Part shown: piece after piece, positions 1-8,480 of the stretch
Layout: each line of letters opens with the position of its first letter
Position numbering within the stretch: position 1 is the stretch's first letter
NCBI RefSeq assembly: GCF_900188005.1
Contig: NZ_FZNR01000004.1
Location: forward strand, 186,001-250,000
Reading direction: 5' to 3'
Length of the DNA stretch: 64,000 bases
Source: Actinoplanes regularis
Lineage (GTDB): Bacteria > Actinomycetota > Actinomycetes > Mycobacteriales > Micromonosporaceae
Notes under the pieces: generated by a model
What the model was told of the DNA's origin: nothing
Seen by the model: only the letters and a program-made list of their open reading frames with translations
The model's database searches: none
Translations under genes and position numbers: made by a program

Positions 1-404
1 AGCCGGACCGTGATCGACGGGCTGATCAGCGCGTCCCCGGAGACCGCCGCCCGGACCGCCTCGACCAGCAGGGCCGGCCCGGAGTCCTTGAGCAGGAACC
101 CGGCCGCGCCGTTGTGCAGCGCCTGGTGCACGTACTCGTCCAGGTCGAAGGTGGTGACCACGACCACCTTGACCGGGTCGGTCACGCCGGGGCCGGCGAG
201 CAGCCGCAACGCCTGAAGGCCGTCCATCTTCGGCATCCGGATGTCCAGCAGCGCCACGTCCGGCCGCAGCCGGCGGGCCGCCTCGACCGCCTCGACACCG
301 TCGGCCGCCTCGCCGATCACCTCCATGTCCGGCTGCGCACCGATGATCATGCCGAAGCCGGTGCGGACCATCGCCTGATCGTCCGCGACGAGTACCCGTA
401 TCAC
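1..404 (-). CDS. NarL/LuxR-family response regulator (3' end outside window)
   Basis: Receiver domain of a two-component response regulator. Read on the minus strand from a GTG at 404, the protein begins VIRVLVADDQ and shows the acidic pair D8-D9, the phospho-acceptor D54 in LLDIRMP and the conserved Lys in FLLKDS. The DNA-binding part, expected to be a LuxR-type HTH, lies beyond base 1. It starts 16 bases after the stop of the histidine kinase gene, so the two form one operon and almost certainly a cognate pair. Family knowledge: phosphorylation at D54 would trigger dimerisation and promoter binding. The likeliest target is the divergently transcribed ABC exporter; this is inferred from position only. 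Confidence 0.9.
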   Translation of the reverse strand, partial: MIRVLVADDQAMVRTGFGMIIGAQPDMEVIGEAADGVEAVEAARRLRPDVALLDIRMPKMDGLQALRLLAGPGVTDPVKVVVVTTFDLDEYVHQALHNGAAGFLLKDSGPALLVEAVRAAVSGDALISPSITVR

Positions 405-420
405 CGTCAGAAACTCCTGT

Positions 421-1557
421 TCACAGCGGAAAGACCGCGTCGACGACCCAGCCGCCGTCGACGCCCGGCCCGGCGACGATCCGCCCGCCGGCCGCGCGGA
501 CCCGCTCGGTCAGGCCGACCAGACCGTATCCCGGCGAGCCGGGCGACGGGCGCGGGACCGGACCGTCGTTGGCGACCCGGACGAGCAGCTGGTCCCGGGT
601 CCGGCGGACCCGGACGTCGACCGCGGTGGCCTGCGGCGCGTGCTGCCGGGCGTTGGTCAGCGCCTCCATCACCACCCGGTACGCCGACGTCGACACCTCC
701 ACCGGCAGGCCGTGCACCTCGCCCTCCAGCAGCAGCCGCGCCGGCGGGCCACCGGCCGCGGTGAACTGCTCGGCGAGCGGCACCAGCTCGGGCACCCCGG
801 CGATCGGGGCGAGCGGCGCGTCCGGTCTCGACTCCGGGTCGCGCAGCACGCCGACCATCCGGCGCATCGACGCCATCGTCTCGGTGCCGGCCTGCTCGAT
901 CTGCTCCAGGGCGAGCAGCACCCGGTGCGGGTCCTGCTCGGCGATGAACCGGGCGCCCTGGGCCTGCACCACGATCCCGGTCACGTGGTGGGCGATGAAG
1001 TCGTGCAGGTCCCGGGCGAACTCCGCGCGCTGCTCCGACCGGACCGAATCGAGCGCGCGCAGCCGGTTGGTGGCCATCATCCGCAGGGCGACACCCACCC
1101 CGATGGCGCCGGCCGCGCCGAGCGCCTGGATCAGGCAGAACGTGCCGTAGATGGTGGAGTGGCCGGCCCGCAGCGGCATCACGCTGACCGCGGTGCCGGT
1201 CACCATGAGCGCGACCAGCGCCCAGCCGGGGGTGGCGTTGCGGGCCACCACGGCCAGCACGATCAGCAGCGCGGTCGACTCGGCCAGCCCCCACAGCCCG
1301 CCGTACGGGTCGAGGAGGGCCAGCACCCCGGTGACCAGCAGCGAAGCGGCCGAGACCGCGATCGCGCTCAGCGGCAGCCACAGCGATCCGAGCCGGTAAT
1401 GCGGCAGCCAGACCGCGGCGGCCGCCATCGCGAGCAGCACCTGGACCGGGAGGAGCGGGCTGGACTCCCCGCTGCCGCCGGCCACCTCGACGAAGCCGAT
1501 CAGGGCCAGCAGGGCCAGCCCGCCGACCTGCATGAGGCCTACCAGAACACGATTCAT
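421..1557 (-). CDS. Sensor histidine kinase, HisKA_3 type
   Basis: A 378-residue membrane sensor kinase. The N-terminal half (about residues 5-160) is a run of hydrophobic segments with little extracytoplasmic sequence, as in intramembrane-sensing kinases. The H-box has the likely phospho-histidine H185 in ARDLHDFIAHHVTG. It is followed by an HATPase_c domain with N-box ALTNARQHAP and G-box GYGLVGL. I chose the ATG at 1557, which opens directly into the first membrane segment; a longer frame back to 1650 adds an Arg/Gly-rich stretch that does not look coding. It is the first gene of an operon with the response regulator and faces the ABC exporter across a 148-bp gap. Such arrangements usually control export of, or resistance to, envelope-active compounds. 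Confidence 0.9.
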   Translation of the reverse strand: MNRVLVGLMQVGGLALLALIGFVEVAGGSGESSPLLPVQVLLAMAAAAVWLPHYRLGSLWLPLSAIAVSAASLLVTGVLALLDPYGGLWGLAESTALLIVLAVVARNATPGWALVALMVTGTAVSVMPLRAGHSTIYGTFCLIQALGAAGAIGVGVALRMMATNRLRALDSVRSEQRAEFARDLHDFIAHHVTGIVVQAQGARFIAEQDPHRVLLALEQIEQAGTETMASMRRMVGVLRDPESRPDAPLAPIAGVPELVPLAEQFTAAGGPPARLLLEGEVHGLPVEVSTSAYRVVMEALTNARQHAPQATAVDVRVRRTRDQLLVRVANDGPVPRPSPGSPGYGLVGLTERVRAAGGRIVAGPGVDGGWVVDAVFPL

Positions 1558-1705
1558 CGTGAGCCAGCGTAGGCGGCCGGGGCCCCGGCCCCATCGGCCG
1601 AAAGTTAGAGGCGCCGGACCGCGAACCCCGACCGCGAGCCGATGTGCCACTTGCCGGCGTCGATGAGGATCACTCTGCCCGGTTCACAGCCTTCTTGGAG
1701 CTTTC

Positions 1706-2473
1706 ATGCAGACGCAGTCCTCACCCCCGGTCGGCCACGACGCCCTGGCGGCGGTCGCGGCCGTCGACCTGGTGAAGGTGTACGGCGCCGGCGACACCGC
1801 GGTGCGAGCGCTCGACGGGGTCACGGTCGGGTTCGAGCGTGCCCGGTTCACCGCGATCATGGGCCCGTCCGGGTCCGGCAAGTCCACCCTGATGCACTGT
1901 CTGGCCGGCCTGGACACCGCCACCTCCGGCCAGGTGCTGCTCGGCGGCGCCGACCTGACCAAGCAGTCCGACAAGGTGCTGACGAAGGTGCGCCGGGAAC
2001 GGATCGGCTTCGTCTTCCAGTCGTTCAACCTGCTGCCGCAGCTGACCGCGCTGCGCAACATCACCCTCCCGCTCGACCTGGCCGGCCGCCGCCCGGACGC
2101 CGAGCTGCTGGACCGGCTGGTCACCACGCTCGGGCTGGCCGGCCGGCTCGGGCATCTGCCCAGCGAACTCTCCGGCGGCCAGCAGCAGCGGGTCGCGCTG
2201 GCCCGCGCCCTGGTCTCCCGCCCCGAGGTGCTCTTCGCCGACGAGCCGACCGGCAACCTGGACTCCCGCTCCGGGGCCGAGGTGCTGGGCCTGCTCCGCG
2301 ACTCGGCCCGTAACCTGGGGCAGACCATCGTGATGGTGACCCACGACCCCGGTGCGGCCGCGTATGCCGACCGGGTGGTGCTGCTCGCCGACGGGCGACT
2401 GGCCGGGGAGATCTACCAACCGGACATCACGTCGGTCACCGACGCCCTGCAGAAGCTGGCGGCCGGCCGGTGA
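1706..2473 (+). CDS. ABC exporter ATP-binding protein (LolD/MacB type)
   Basis: A 255-residue ATPase of the lipoprotein-release/macrolide exporter family. Visible motifs are Walker A GPSGSGKST, signature LSGGQQQR, Walker B VLFADEPTGNLD and the H-loop VTHD. The Q-loop lies in FVFQSFNLL. The ATG has GGAG 6 bases upstream. Its stop overlaps the GTG of the permease gene by 4 bp, so the two are translationally coupled. It should drive the large FtsX-type permease. Transcription diverges from the two-component genes, a layout common for inducible peptide or antibiotic resistance exporters; the substrate cannot be read from the sequence. Confidence 0.93.
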   Translation: MQTQSSPPVGHDALAAVAAVDLVKVYGAGDTAVRALDGVTVGFERARFTAIMGPSGSGKSTLMHCLAGLDTATSGQVLLGGADLTKQSDKVLTKVRRERIGFVFQSFNLLPQLTALRNITLPLDLAGRRPDAELLDRLVTTLGLAGRLGHLPSELSGGQQQRVALARALVSRPEVLFADEPTGNLDSRSGAEVLGLLRDSARNLGQTIVMVTHDPGAAAYADRVVLLADGRLAGEIYQPDITSVTDALQKLAAGR

Positions 2474-4977
2474 ACCCGATCCTGCGTACCCAACTGGCCG
2501 GAGTCGCCCGGCGCCCGGCCCGCATGCTGCTCACCGGCCTCGCCGTGCTGGTCGCGTCGTTCGTCGTCTACGCCACGGTCCTGGCCCAGCAGATCACCCA
2601 GCGCAGCATCGTGGACGGGCTCAGCGGCACGCCGGAGGCGGTCGACCTGGTGATCCGCCAGGGGTCGATCGACGACCGGCACCTCGCCGCGATCAACGCG
2701 ATCCCCGGCGTCTCCCGCACCTCCGCCCAGACCGAGATCGGCGCCCAGCTGGGCGGGCAGTATCTGAACATCAGCGGCGACCCGGGCAGCGGCCCGCTCG
2801 CCCTGGTCTCGGTCACCGAGGGCCGGTACCCGAGCGCGGCCGGCGAGATCGCGGTCACGCCGCGGACCGTCCAACTGCTCGGCCTCAAGGTCGGATCGAC
2901 CGCCTCGGTCGATCCGGGCACCGGGAAGAAGGTGGCGCTGAGGGTCGTCGGCGTGGTCAAGCCGCCGGTGGACTTCGGGAACGACGCGTACGCTCCGGCG
3001 AGCACCGTGCTCGCGCTCACCGTTGACCACTTCGTCCAGGGGATCTACGTCGACGTGGACGCCGGGACCGACGCCGGGCCGGTGCGCGACCGGATCGAGG
3101 CGCTGTTCGCCGGGGCCAAGGACGAGGACCGGCCGGAGGTGGTCACGGGGGCCGACGTCCGGCTCGCCGAGGCCCGCGACGCCGCCTCCCAGATCGACCA
3201 GGTCTTCGCGGTGGTCGGCATGTTCGTCGGGATCGCCGTCGCGGCGGCCGGCCTGATCGCCGCCAGCACCTTCCGGATCGTCTTCGCCCAGCGGATGCGG
3301 CAACTCGCCCTGCTCCGCGCGATCGGCGCCGGCCGGAGTGCGACGTTCCGCGCGCTGGCCACCGAGGGAGCGCTGACCGGCCTGGCCACCGGCGCGGTCG
3401 GGGTGGCCGTCGGGCAGGGGGCCGGGTTCGCGGTGCCGGCCCTGCTGCGTGGGATCGGCTGGAACGTGCTGAACCCGGGGATCCCGGTGCTCTGGGCGGT
3501 CGGCACGATCCTGCTCGCCGTGGTGATCTCGGTGGTCGCGGTGCTCGCCCCGGCGGTCTCCGCCGCCCGGGTCGCGCCGCTCGAGGCGCTGCGGACCGCG
3601 GCCGGCACCGGTGCGCGGACCGGCATCGGCGTACCGCGCTGGATCGCCGGGCTGCTCCCGCTGGCCGCCGCCCTGGCCCTGGCCGGATACGTCTACACCA
3701 ACCTGCCCGGACTGGACGAGCGGGATTACGACCCCCAGATGATGCTGCTGGCCGTGGTCGCGTCCGGCGCACTCGCCTTCGCCGCCCTGATCGCGCTCGG
3801 GCCGGTGCTGGTCCGGCCGGTGCTCGCGGTCACCGGCTGGCCGCTGCGGCGGCTCGGTCCGGTCGGCCGGCTCGCGGTCGGCGGGGTGGGCGGCAGCGCC
3901 CGCCGGGCCGCCGCGGTGTCGGTGGTGGTCGCGCTCGGCGTCACGCTGGTCGCCGGGGTGCTGGTCGGTGGCGCCTCGATCCGGGCCCTCGGTGACCGGG
4001 AACTGGCCGCCGCGGCGCCGACCGACTTCGAGATGACCGGTGGCGACGGGAGCACCCTGCCGGAGGAGATCGTGACCCGGGCGAAGGCGAGCGGGGAGCT
4101 CACCCGGGTGACGCCGTACCGGCGGCTGACCAGCGCGAAGATCGCCCAGTTCGAGGGCACCGCGGTCACCGACCTGGACGTGCGGGCGCTGCCCCGGCTG
4201 CGCGACCTCGACGTCCGGTCCGGCTCGGTGGACGAACTGAAGCCGGGCACGGCCGTGGTCGCCGGCTACCTCGCCGAGATGGCGGGTCTCCGGCTCGGTG
4301 ACACCGTGCGGGTGGAGAACCAGGGCAGAACCGTCAGCCTGCAGGTGGTCGCGGTGCTCGGCGACGACGCGCCGCTGCACGCCGGGCTGCTGGTCGTACC
4401 GGCCGATCTGACCGCGATGGGGGCGGGCGGCGGGTGGTCCGGGATGCTCGCCGACGCGGCTCGGGACGGGGCGAGCGCGCGTACCGAGGCGCTGCGGGCG
4501 ATGCGCGCGGCCGCCGGCGGGAAGACCGAGTTCAGCGTCGTCGTCCTCGCCGACCAGCGTGACGCCCTCGACGCCGAGCTGGCCACGCTGCTCGGCATCG
4601 CGCTCGGCCTGATCGGCCTGACCGTGCTGATCGCCGTGGTCGGCGTGGGCGCCACCACCGCGCTGTCGGTGGTCGAGCGGGTCCGCGAGTCCGGGCTGCT
4701 GCGCGCGATCGGGATGTCCCGGGCCGGCCTGCGCACCATGCTCACCCTCGAATCGGCCCTGTACGGCGTGATCGGCGCGGTCCTCGGCTTGCTGCTCGGC
4801 GTTCCGTACGCCTGGCTGGCCCTGCGGGCGACCGGAGCGAACGCTCCGCTGGCGGTGCCGGTCTGGCAGCTGGCCGGTGCGTTCCTGATCCTGGTGGTCC
4901 TGACCGCGCTCGCCGGCGTCCTCCCGGCCCGGCGCGCGGCCCGGGTCAGCCCGGTGAACGCGCTCGGGACGGACTGA
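2470..4977 (+). CDS. ABC exporter permease with two FtsX domains
   Basis: An 835-residue membrane protein. It has an N-terminal transmembrane segment, a large extracytoplasmic domain (about residues 40-240), a three-helix FtsX block (about 245-370), more helices near 390-450 and 480-500, a second extracytoplasmic domain, and a C-terminal FtsX block ending in the usual LPARRAARVSPVNALGTD-type tail. This duplicated architecture is that of large BceB/YknZ-like exporters. The GTG start overlaps the ATPase stop. It probably moves amphipathic compounds or lipoproteins rather than small hydrophilic molecules; this comes from family membership only. Confidence 0.9.
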   Translation: MNPILRTQLAGVARRPARMLLTGLAVLVASFVVYATVLAQQITQRSIVDGLSGTPEAVDLVIRQGSIDDRHLAAINAIPGVSRTSAQTEIGAQLGGQYLNISGDPGSGPLALVSVTEGRYPSAAGEIAVTPRTVQLLGLKVGSTASVDPGTGKKVALRVVGVVKPPVDFGNDAYAPASTVLALTVDHFVQGIYVDVDAGTDAGPVRDRIEALFAGAKDEDRPEVVTGADVRLAEARDAASQIDQVFAVVGMFVGIAVAAAGLIAASTFRIVFAQRMRQLALLRAIGAGRSATFRALATEGALTGLATGAVGVAVGQGAGFAVPALLRGIGWNVLNPGIPVLWAVGTILLAVVISVVAVLAPAVSAARVAPLEALRTAAGTGARTGIGVPRWIAGLLPLAAALALAGYVYTNLPGLDERDYDPQMMLLAVVASGALAFAALIALGPVLVRPVLAVTGWPLRRLGPVGRLAVGGVGGSARRAAAVSVVVALGVTLVAGVLVGGASIRALGDRELAAAAPTDFEMTGGDGSTLPEEIVTRAKASGELTRVTPYRRLTSAKIAQFEGTAVTDLDVRALPRLRDLDVRSGSVDELKPGTAVVAGYLAEMAGLRLGDTVRVENQGRTVSLQVVAVLGDDAPLHAGLLVVPADLTAMGAGGGWSGMLADAARDGASARTEALRAMRAAAGGKTEFSVVVLADQRDALDAELATLLGIALGLIGLTVLIAVVGVGATTALSVVERVRESGLLRAIGMSRAGLRTMLTLESALYGVIGAVLGLLLGVPYAWLALRATGANAPLAVPVWQLAGAFLILVVLTALAGVLPARRAARVSPVNALGTD

Positions 4978-4988
4978 TCCGGCGAAGT

Positions 4989-5028
4989 CCGGTCGGCCTG
5001 CCCCGCTCAGGCGGGGTAGGCCGACCGG
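4989..5028. terminator. Bidirectional hairpin terminator
   Basis: An 18-bp inverted repeat with one mismatch (arms 4989-5006 and 5011-5028, loop TCAG) fills the 62-bp gap between convergent genes. It lacks a clear T-run, as is usual in high-GC actinomycetes. Confidence 0.7.
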
Positions 5029-5039
5029 CCGAGCGGGGT

Positions 5040-6362
5040 TCAGTCCTTCTGGTCCCACCAGGTGGGGATCAGGGAGTTCTCCTCGCGCTTGGTCTCCTTG
5101 CGGGAGCGCTGGCGGACGTGACTCCGGGCGACCGGCAGCTCCAGCTTCTCCGTCACCGCGTCCCGGGCGGCGCGTTCGCTCGCCGGGGGCCGCCCGGCGT
5201 ACGGTTCGCCGTCGCGGCCCGCCTCGCTCCAGCCCGCGTGCGGCTGGCCGTCGCTGCCGAGGACGGTCGGGACCGGGGCTAGCTCCACCGCCGGACGGGC
5301 CGTCGCCCCGGGCGGCGTGTCGATGTCCGGCCACAGGCGTGGCCGTCGCCGCGCTGCCACGTCCTCCACCCAGCCGAAGAGCAGCACCGCCACTCCGGTC
5401 AGTACCAGCGCCAGGGTGAGCGTGACCGGCTTCTCCAGGTGCCCGAGGTCATCGAAGCCGAGCAGGGTGAGCAGTGGCCAGATCGCCGCGATGGCCAGGT
5501 TGTGCCACAGATAGACGGTGACCGCGCGGGCGTTGAGCAGGGTGACCGCCCGATCCAGCGGGCGCTTGCGCGACAGCCAGGACATGTCCGGCTGCCAGCG
5601 CAGGAACAGCAGCACGAACGCGAGCGAGTACAGCCCCTGCGACTCGGAGACGTCGTTGAGATCCCAGGCGTCCTCGCCCTGGTGACCGCTCTGGAAGTAG
5701 AGCGCGGCGCCGGCGAGCACCACGGCCAGGAGGAACACGGTGACGGGAGAGAGTTTCCGGAGCCGGCCGTCCCGGTGCGCGAAGCCGGCGATCCAGCACG
5801 CGGCATAGGTGACGAAGTCCCACATCACCACGTCGGCGGTCTCCGGCAGCTCGAACCCGGTCCGGTCGAGGACGAACATGGTGGCGAACGGCGCGATCAC
5901 CAGCAGCCAGCACGCCGGGCCCAGGCGCTTCCAGAAGAACCAGAGCACCGGCGAGAGCACGATGAACCAGACGTACGCCCGGATGTACCAGAGCGGCTCC
6001 CAGGAGTCGATGCCGAGCTCGCTGCCGGGTGGGTCGCCGAGGGGCAGGATCCAGAACGCGAGCTTCCACAGTGTGAAGGGGTGTTCGCCGTCCTCCTCGC
6101 GGGTCCAGCCCAGGGCGAGCATCACCGGTACGGCGAGCAGCCCGAGCAGCCACAGCGGCGGGAGCAGCCGCCGCAACCGGGAGGTCACCACCTGGGCGGC
6201 CGGCCGCTTCTCCAGCGAAGCCGCGGTCAACGACCCGGCCAGCGCGAACATGACGCCCATCGCGGGCATCACGATCGACAGCCAGGACCAGCCGAAGAGG
6301 TGGTAGACGATCACCCGGACGATTGCCGCGGCGCGAAGCAGGTCCAGGTATCGGTTACGCAC
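5040..6362 (-). CDS. Membrane acyltransferase, acyltransferase_3 family
   Basis: A multi-pass O-acyltransferase-like protein of about 440 residues. The first segment, RYLDLLRAAAIVRVIVYHLFGW, has the family's early R/D..R pattern and the catalytic-type His in the first helix (YHLF). About ten hydrophobic segments follow, then a soluble C-terminal tail of about 100 residues rich in Pro, Arg and Glu. I chose the GTG at 6362, where family similarity begins; ATGs at 6401 and 6416 are in frame. Members acylate sugars, antibiotics or cell-wall polymers using acyl-CoA. The neighbours do not identify the acceptor. It converges with the ABC permease gene. Confidence 0.8.
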   Translation of the reverse strand: MRNRYLDLLRAAAIVRVIVYHLFGWSWLSIVMPAMGVMFALAGSLTAASLEKRPAAQVVTSRLRRLLPPLWLLGLLAVPVMLALGWTREEDGEHPFTLWKLAFWILPLGDPPGSELGIDSWEPLWYIRAYVWFIVLSPVLWFFWKRLGPACWLLVIAPFATMFVLDRTGFELPETADVVMWDFVTYAACWIAGFAHRDGRLRKLSPVTVFLLAVVLAGAALYFQSGHQGEDAWDLNDVSESQGLYSLAFVLLFLRWQPDMSWLSRKRPLDRAVTLLNARAVTVYLWHNLAIAAIWPLLTLLGFDDLGHLEKPVTLTLALVLTGVAVLLFGWVEDVAARRRPRLWPDIDTPPGATARPAVELAPVPTVLGSDGQPHAGWSEAGRDGEPYAGRPPASERAARDAVTEKLELPVARSHVRQRSRKETKREENSLIPTWWDQKD

Positions 6363-6662
6363 CGGGGAACCGTAGCCACGACACACCCGGGTCCGGGACA
6401 TCCGGCCGGTCGGCAAGAACGCCCTGCCGGATTACCCCGATAGCGGGAAGTGTGTCCGATCTCAGTGCGATTGTGCGACGTCGCCGTTTCGGCATGATCC
6501 ACGTTTTGCCTGCTCAGGCCGTACATCCGAGGGTTCTTGAGGCGACCTCGCACCGTTGCCGGCCCGGCGGCGAAGTCACTCTTCCGCGTCTGTGGCGTTG
6601 GTCAAACCCGGGAGTGCCCCGGGTGGACCGGGGCGCGCGACGGAATGGGATCGCCTTCAGTT
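6363..6662. other. Intergenic region between divergent genes
   Basis: About 300 bp separate the acyltransferase (minus) from the CAP protein (plus), so both promoters must lie here. The left part is relatively AT-rich for this window. I see no convincing -35/-10 pair, riboswitch or small gene. In-frame sequence upstream of the CAP start (6537-6662) is Arg/Gly-rich without a signal peptide and was not taken as coding. Confidence 0.4.
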
Positions 6663-7499
6663 ATGCGTAAGCCTCTGGTTGTGCTCGCCGTGGCCGCCAC
6701 TGCTCTGATCGCGGGGGGTGCCGTCGCGGCACGCGCGACGGCGCAGGAGCCACCGAACGACTCCGCGGGCTTCAACGTCTTCGGACTGCCCCGGCTCTCC
6801 GGGGAGGACGACGTGCCGGAGACGGAGCCACCGGCCTCCGCGCGGTCCGGCTTCGGCGCCGCCGAGCCGGACCGGACACCGGCCGTGACACCGTCCGGCA
6901 CGCCATCCGCGACACCACCCGGGACGCCCGCCGGGCGGCCGGCCGCCGCGCCCACCGGAGCACGCCCCGGGAGCGGCGCCCCACAGGGCCCGTCCGCGCG
7001 CCGGTCGCCGGTCGACCTCGAGCCCGCCGGCCGGCGGGGGCGCGCCGTCGCCGATCCGTTCGCGGCCTCGCACACCACCGTCACCGCGAGGAGCATCTCC
7101 TTCAGCCCGGACTCGCCGGTCCAGCAGCAGATCCTCGCCCTGGTCAACTGGCATCGCGCGCGGGCCGGCTGCGGGCAGGTCACCATCGACCGGCGGCTGA
7201 TCGCCGCGGCCAACCGGCACGCCGCCGACATGGCCACCCGCGACTACTTCGAGCACGAGTCCCCGAACGGCGAGCGGGCCGGCGACCGGGTCAGCGACAC
7301 CGGTTACGACTGGCGCTGGTACGGCGAGAACATCGCCCGCGGTCAGGACAGCCCGTGGGCCGCGATGGCCGACTGGATGAACAGCCCGTCCCATCGGTCG
7401 AACATCCTCGACTGCCGGCTCGACCAGATGGGTGTCGGCCTGGCCATCGACCGCTACAACACCCCGTACTGGGTGCAGGACTTCGCCACCCCTAGGTAG
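6663..7499 (+). CDS. Secreted CAP/SCP-domain protein
   Basis: A 278-residue exported protein. Residues 1-28 form a signal peptide (MRKPLVVLAVAATALIAGG, cleavage near ARATA). Residues about 40-150 are a Pro/Thr/Ala-rich linker. The C-terminal 130 residues are a CAP domain: NWHRARAGC, ANRHAADMATRDYFEHESPNG, YGENIARG, WMNSPSHRSNIL. The two conserved His and the Glu of the CAP cavity are present (NRHA, FEHE, SPSHR). Bacterial CAP proteins act in the envelope or outside the cell, with varied and often unknown activity. The ATG at 6663 is chosen because the signal peptide starts there. It sits upstream of an L,D-transpeptidase with a terminator between them. Confidence 0.9.
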   Translation: MRKPLVVLAVAATALIAGGAVAARATAQEPPNDSAGFNVFGLPRLSGEDDVPETEPPASARSGFGAAEPDRTPAVTPSGTPSATPPGTPAGRPAAAPTGARPGSGAPQGPSARRSPVDLEPAGRRGRAVADPFAASHTTVTARSISFSPDSPVQQQILALVNWHRARAGCGQVTIDRRLIAAANRHAADMATRDYFEHESPNGERAGDRVSDTGYDWRWYGENIARGQDSPWAAMADWMNSPSHRSNILDCRLDQMGVGLAIDRYNTPYWVQDFATPR

Positions 7500-7542
7500 C
7501 TGACTCACGACTCCCCGGAACGGGAGTTCGCCTCGAACACAG

Positions 7543-7569
7543 AACCGGGATGCCATCGGCATCCCGGTT
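7543..7569 (+). terminator. Rho-independent terminator of the CAP gene
   Basis: A perfect 12-bp inverted repeat (7543-7554 and 7558-7569) with loop ATC, followed by T-rich TTTCATGTC, starting 43 bp after the CAP stop codon. Confidence 0.85.
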
Positions 7570-7653
7570 TCATGTCATGGTCCCCTCCCCTGATCGTTTT
7601 CGCGGGGCCGCTGTGCTTCGATGTGCGAACGACACTCCTGGGGAGGATGTGAT

Positions 7654-8406
7654 TTGTCAGTGAAACGTGTTACCGCACGTCTTGCGATGGCGGCGATGGC
7701 CGTCGTGGTGGGCGGCGGTCTCGGCGCGTTCGCCTTGACGCCGGCCGGTGCCGGCGCCGCCGTGCGAACCGCGCCGCTGACCACCGCGGTGGTCACCAAG
7801 GCGGCCGCCTCGTCGTGCGCGACCGGCAAGTACCAGAAGCAGGTTGAGGGCTACCTCAAGAAGCTGGGTGGGTACGGCACGATCACCGTCGACGGGAAGC
7901 AGTCGGCCGCGGACTGTGCCGCGATCGTGAAGTTCCAGAAGCGGTTCGGCATCAAGCCGGCCCAGGGTCTGGCCGGCCCGACGACCTACGACGTCGCCAA
8001 GCGTCTGGCGGCCACGAAGACGTCGGCGTGCAAGCCGAACAAGACCGGCATCACCTTCTGTGTCGACCTGACCAACCAGACGACGTGGGTGATGAAGAAC
8101 GGGAAGGTCTTCGTCAAGCCGACGATCACCCGTACCGGCATGAAGGGCTACCGGACCCCGTCCGGCACCTTCAAGATCAACAAGCGTACGAAGAAGGAAT
8201 GGTCCGACCCGTACCACGTCTGGCTGCCGTACTGGCAGCGCTTCATCGGCGGGCGCGGATTCCACCAGACCACCACGTACATCCACGACAAGTGGCGTGG
8301 TTCGCACGGTTGCGTCAACCTGCTCGAGCAGGATGCCAAGCAGTACTACAGCATCGGCAAGATCGGGATGACGGTGAAGGTGATCGGGCGCCGTCCCGGC
8401 ACCTGA
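7654..8406 (+). CDS. L,D-transpeptidase with peptidoglycan-binding domain
   Basis: A 250-residue secreted cell-wall crosslinking enzyme. It has a signal peptide (about residues 1-32), a PG_binding_1-like domain (about 45-105, with GYLKKLGGYGTITVDG) and a C-terminal YkuD domain. The catalytic signature is SHGCVN with C220, preceded by the conserved His in YIHDKWRGSHG. YkuD enzymes make 3-3 crosslinks or attach proteins to peptidoglycan in the envelope. The TTG at 7654 is preferred because GGGAGGA sits 6 bases upstream; a GTG at 7660 is possible. A strong hairpin follows the gene, so it is probably monocistronic. Confidence 0.93.
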   Translation: MSVKRVTARLAMAAMAVVVGGGLGAFALTPAGAGAAVRTAPLTTAVVTKAAASSCATGKYQKQVEGYLKKLGGYGTITVDGKQSAADCAAIVKFQKRFGIKPAQGLAGPTTYDVAKRLAATKTSACKPNKTGITFCVDLTNQTTWVMKNGKVFVKPTITRTGMKGYRTPSGTFKINKRTKKEWSDPYHVWLPYWQRFIGGRGFHQTTTYIHDKWRGSHGCVNLLEQDAKQYYSIGKIGMTVKVIGRRPGT

Positions 8407-8420
8407 TCCACCGCTCACCC

Positions 8421-8454
8421 GGAACGGGCCGTCCCCTCGGGGGCGGCCCGTTCC
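8421..8454 (+). terminator. Terminator after the L,D-transpeptidase gene
   Basis: Arms 8421-8436 and 8439-8454 form a GC-rich stem with one G-T wobble and a very tight loop, followed by GTTCTTCC. It starts 14 bp after the stop codon. Confidence 0.8.
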
Positions 8455-8480
8455 GTTCTTCCAGGCATAGAGTGGCGTCT

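Noticed and set aside
2413..5334. 973-codon minus-strand frame opposite the FtsX permease
   Set aside because: A shadow of the high-GC permease gene; composition is Arg/Gly/His-rich with no domain, and the plus frame has clear FtsX features.
6417..6662. c-di-AMP (ydaO-type) riboswitch before the CAP gene
   Set aside because: Such elements often precede actinobacterial wall-hydrolase genes, but I could not find the conserved core; a covariance search would decide.
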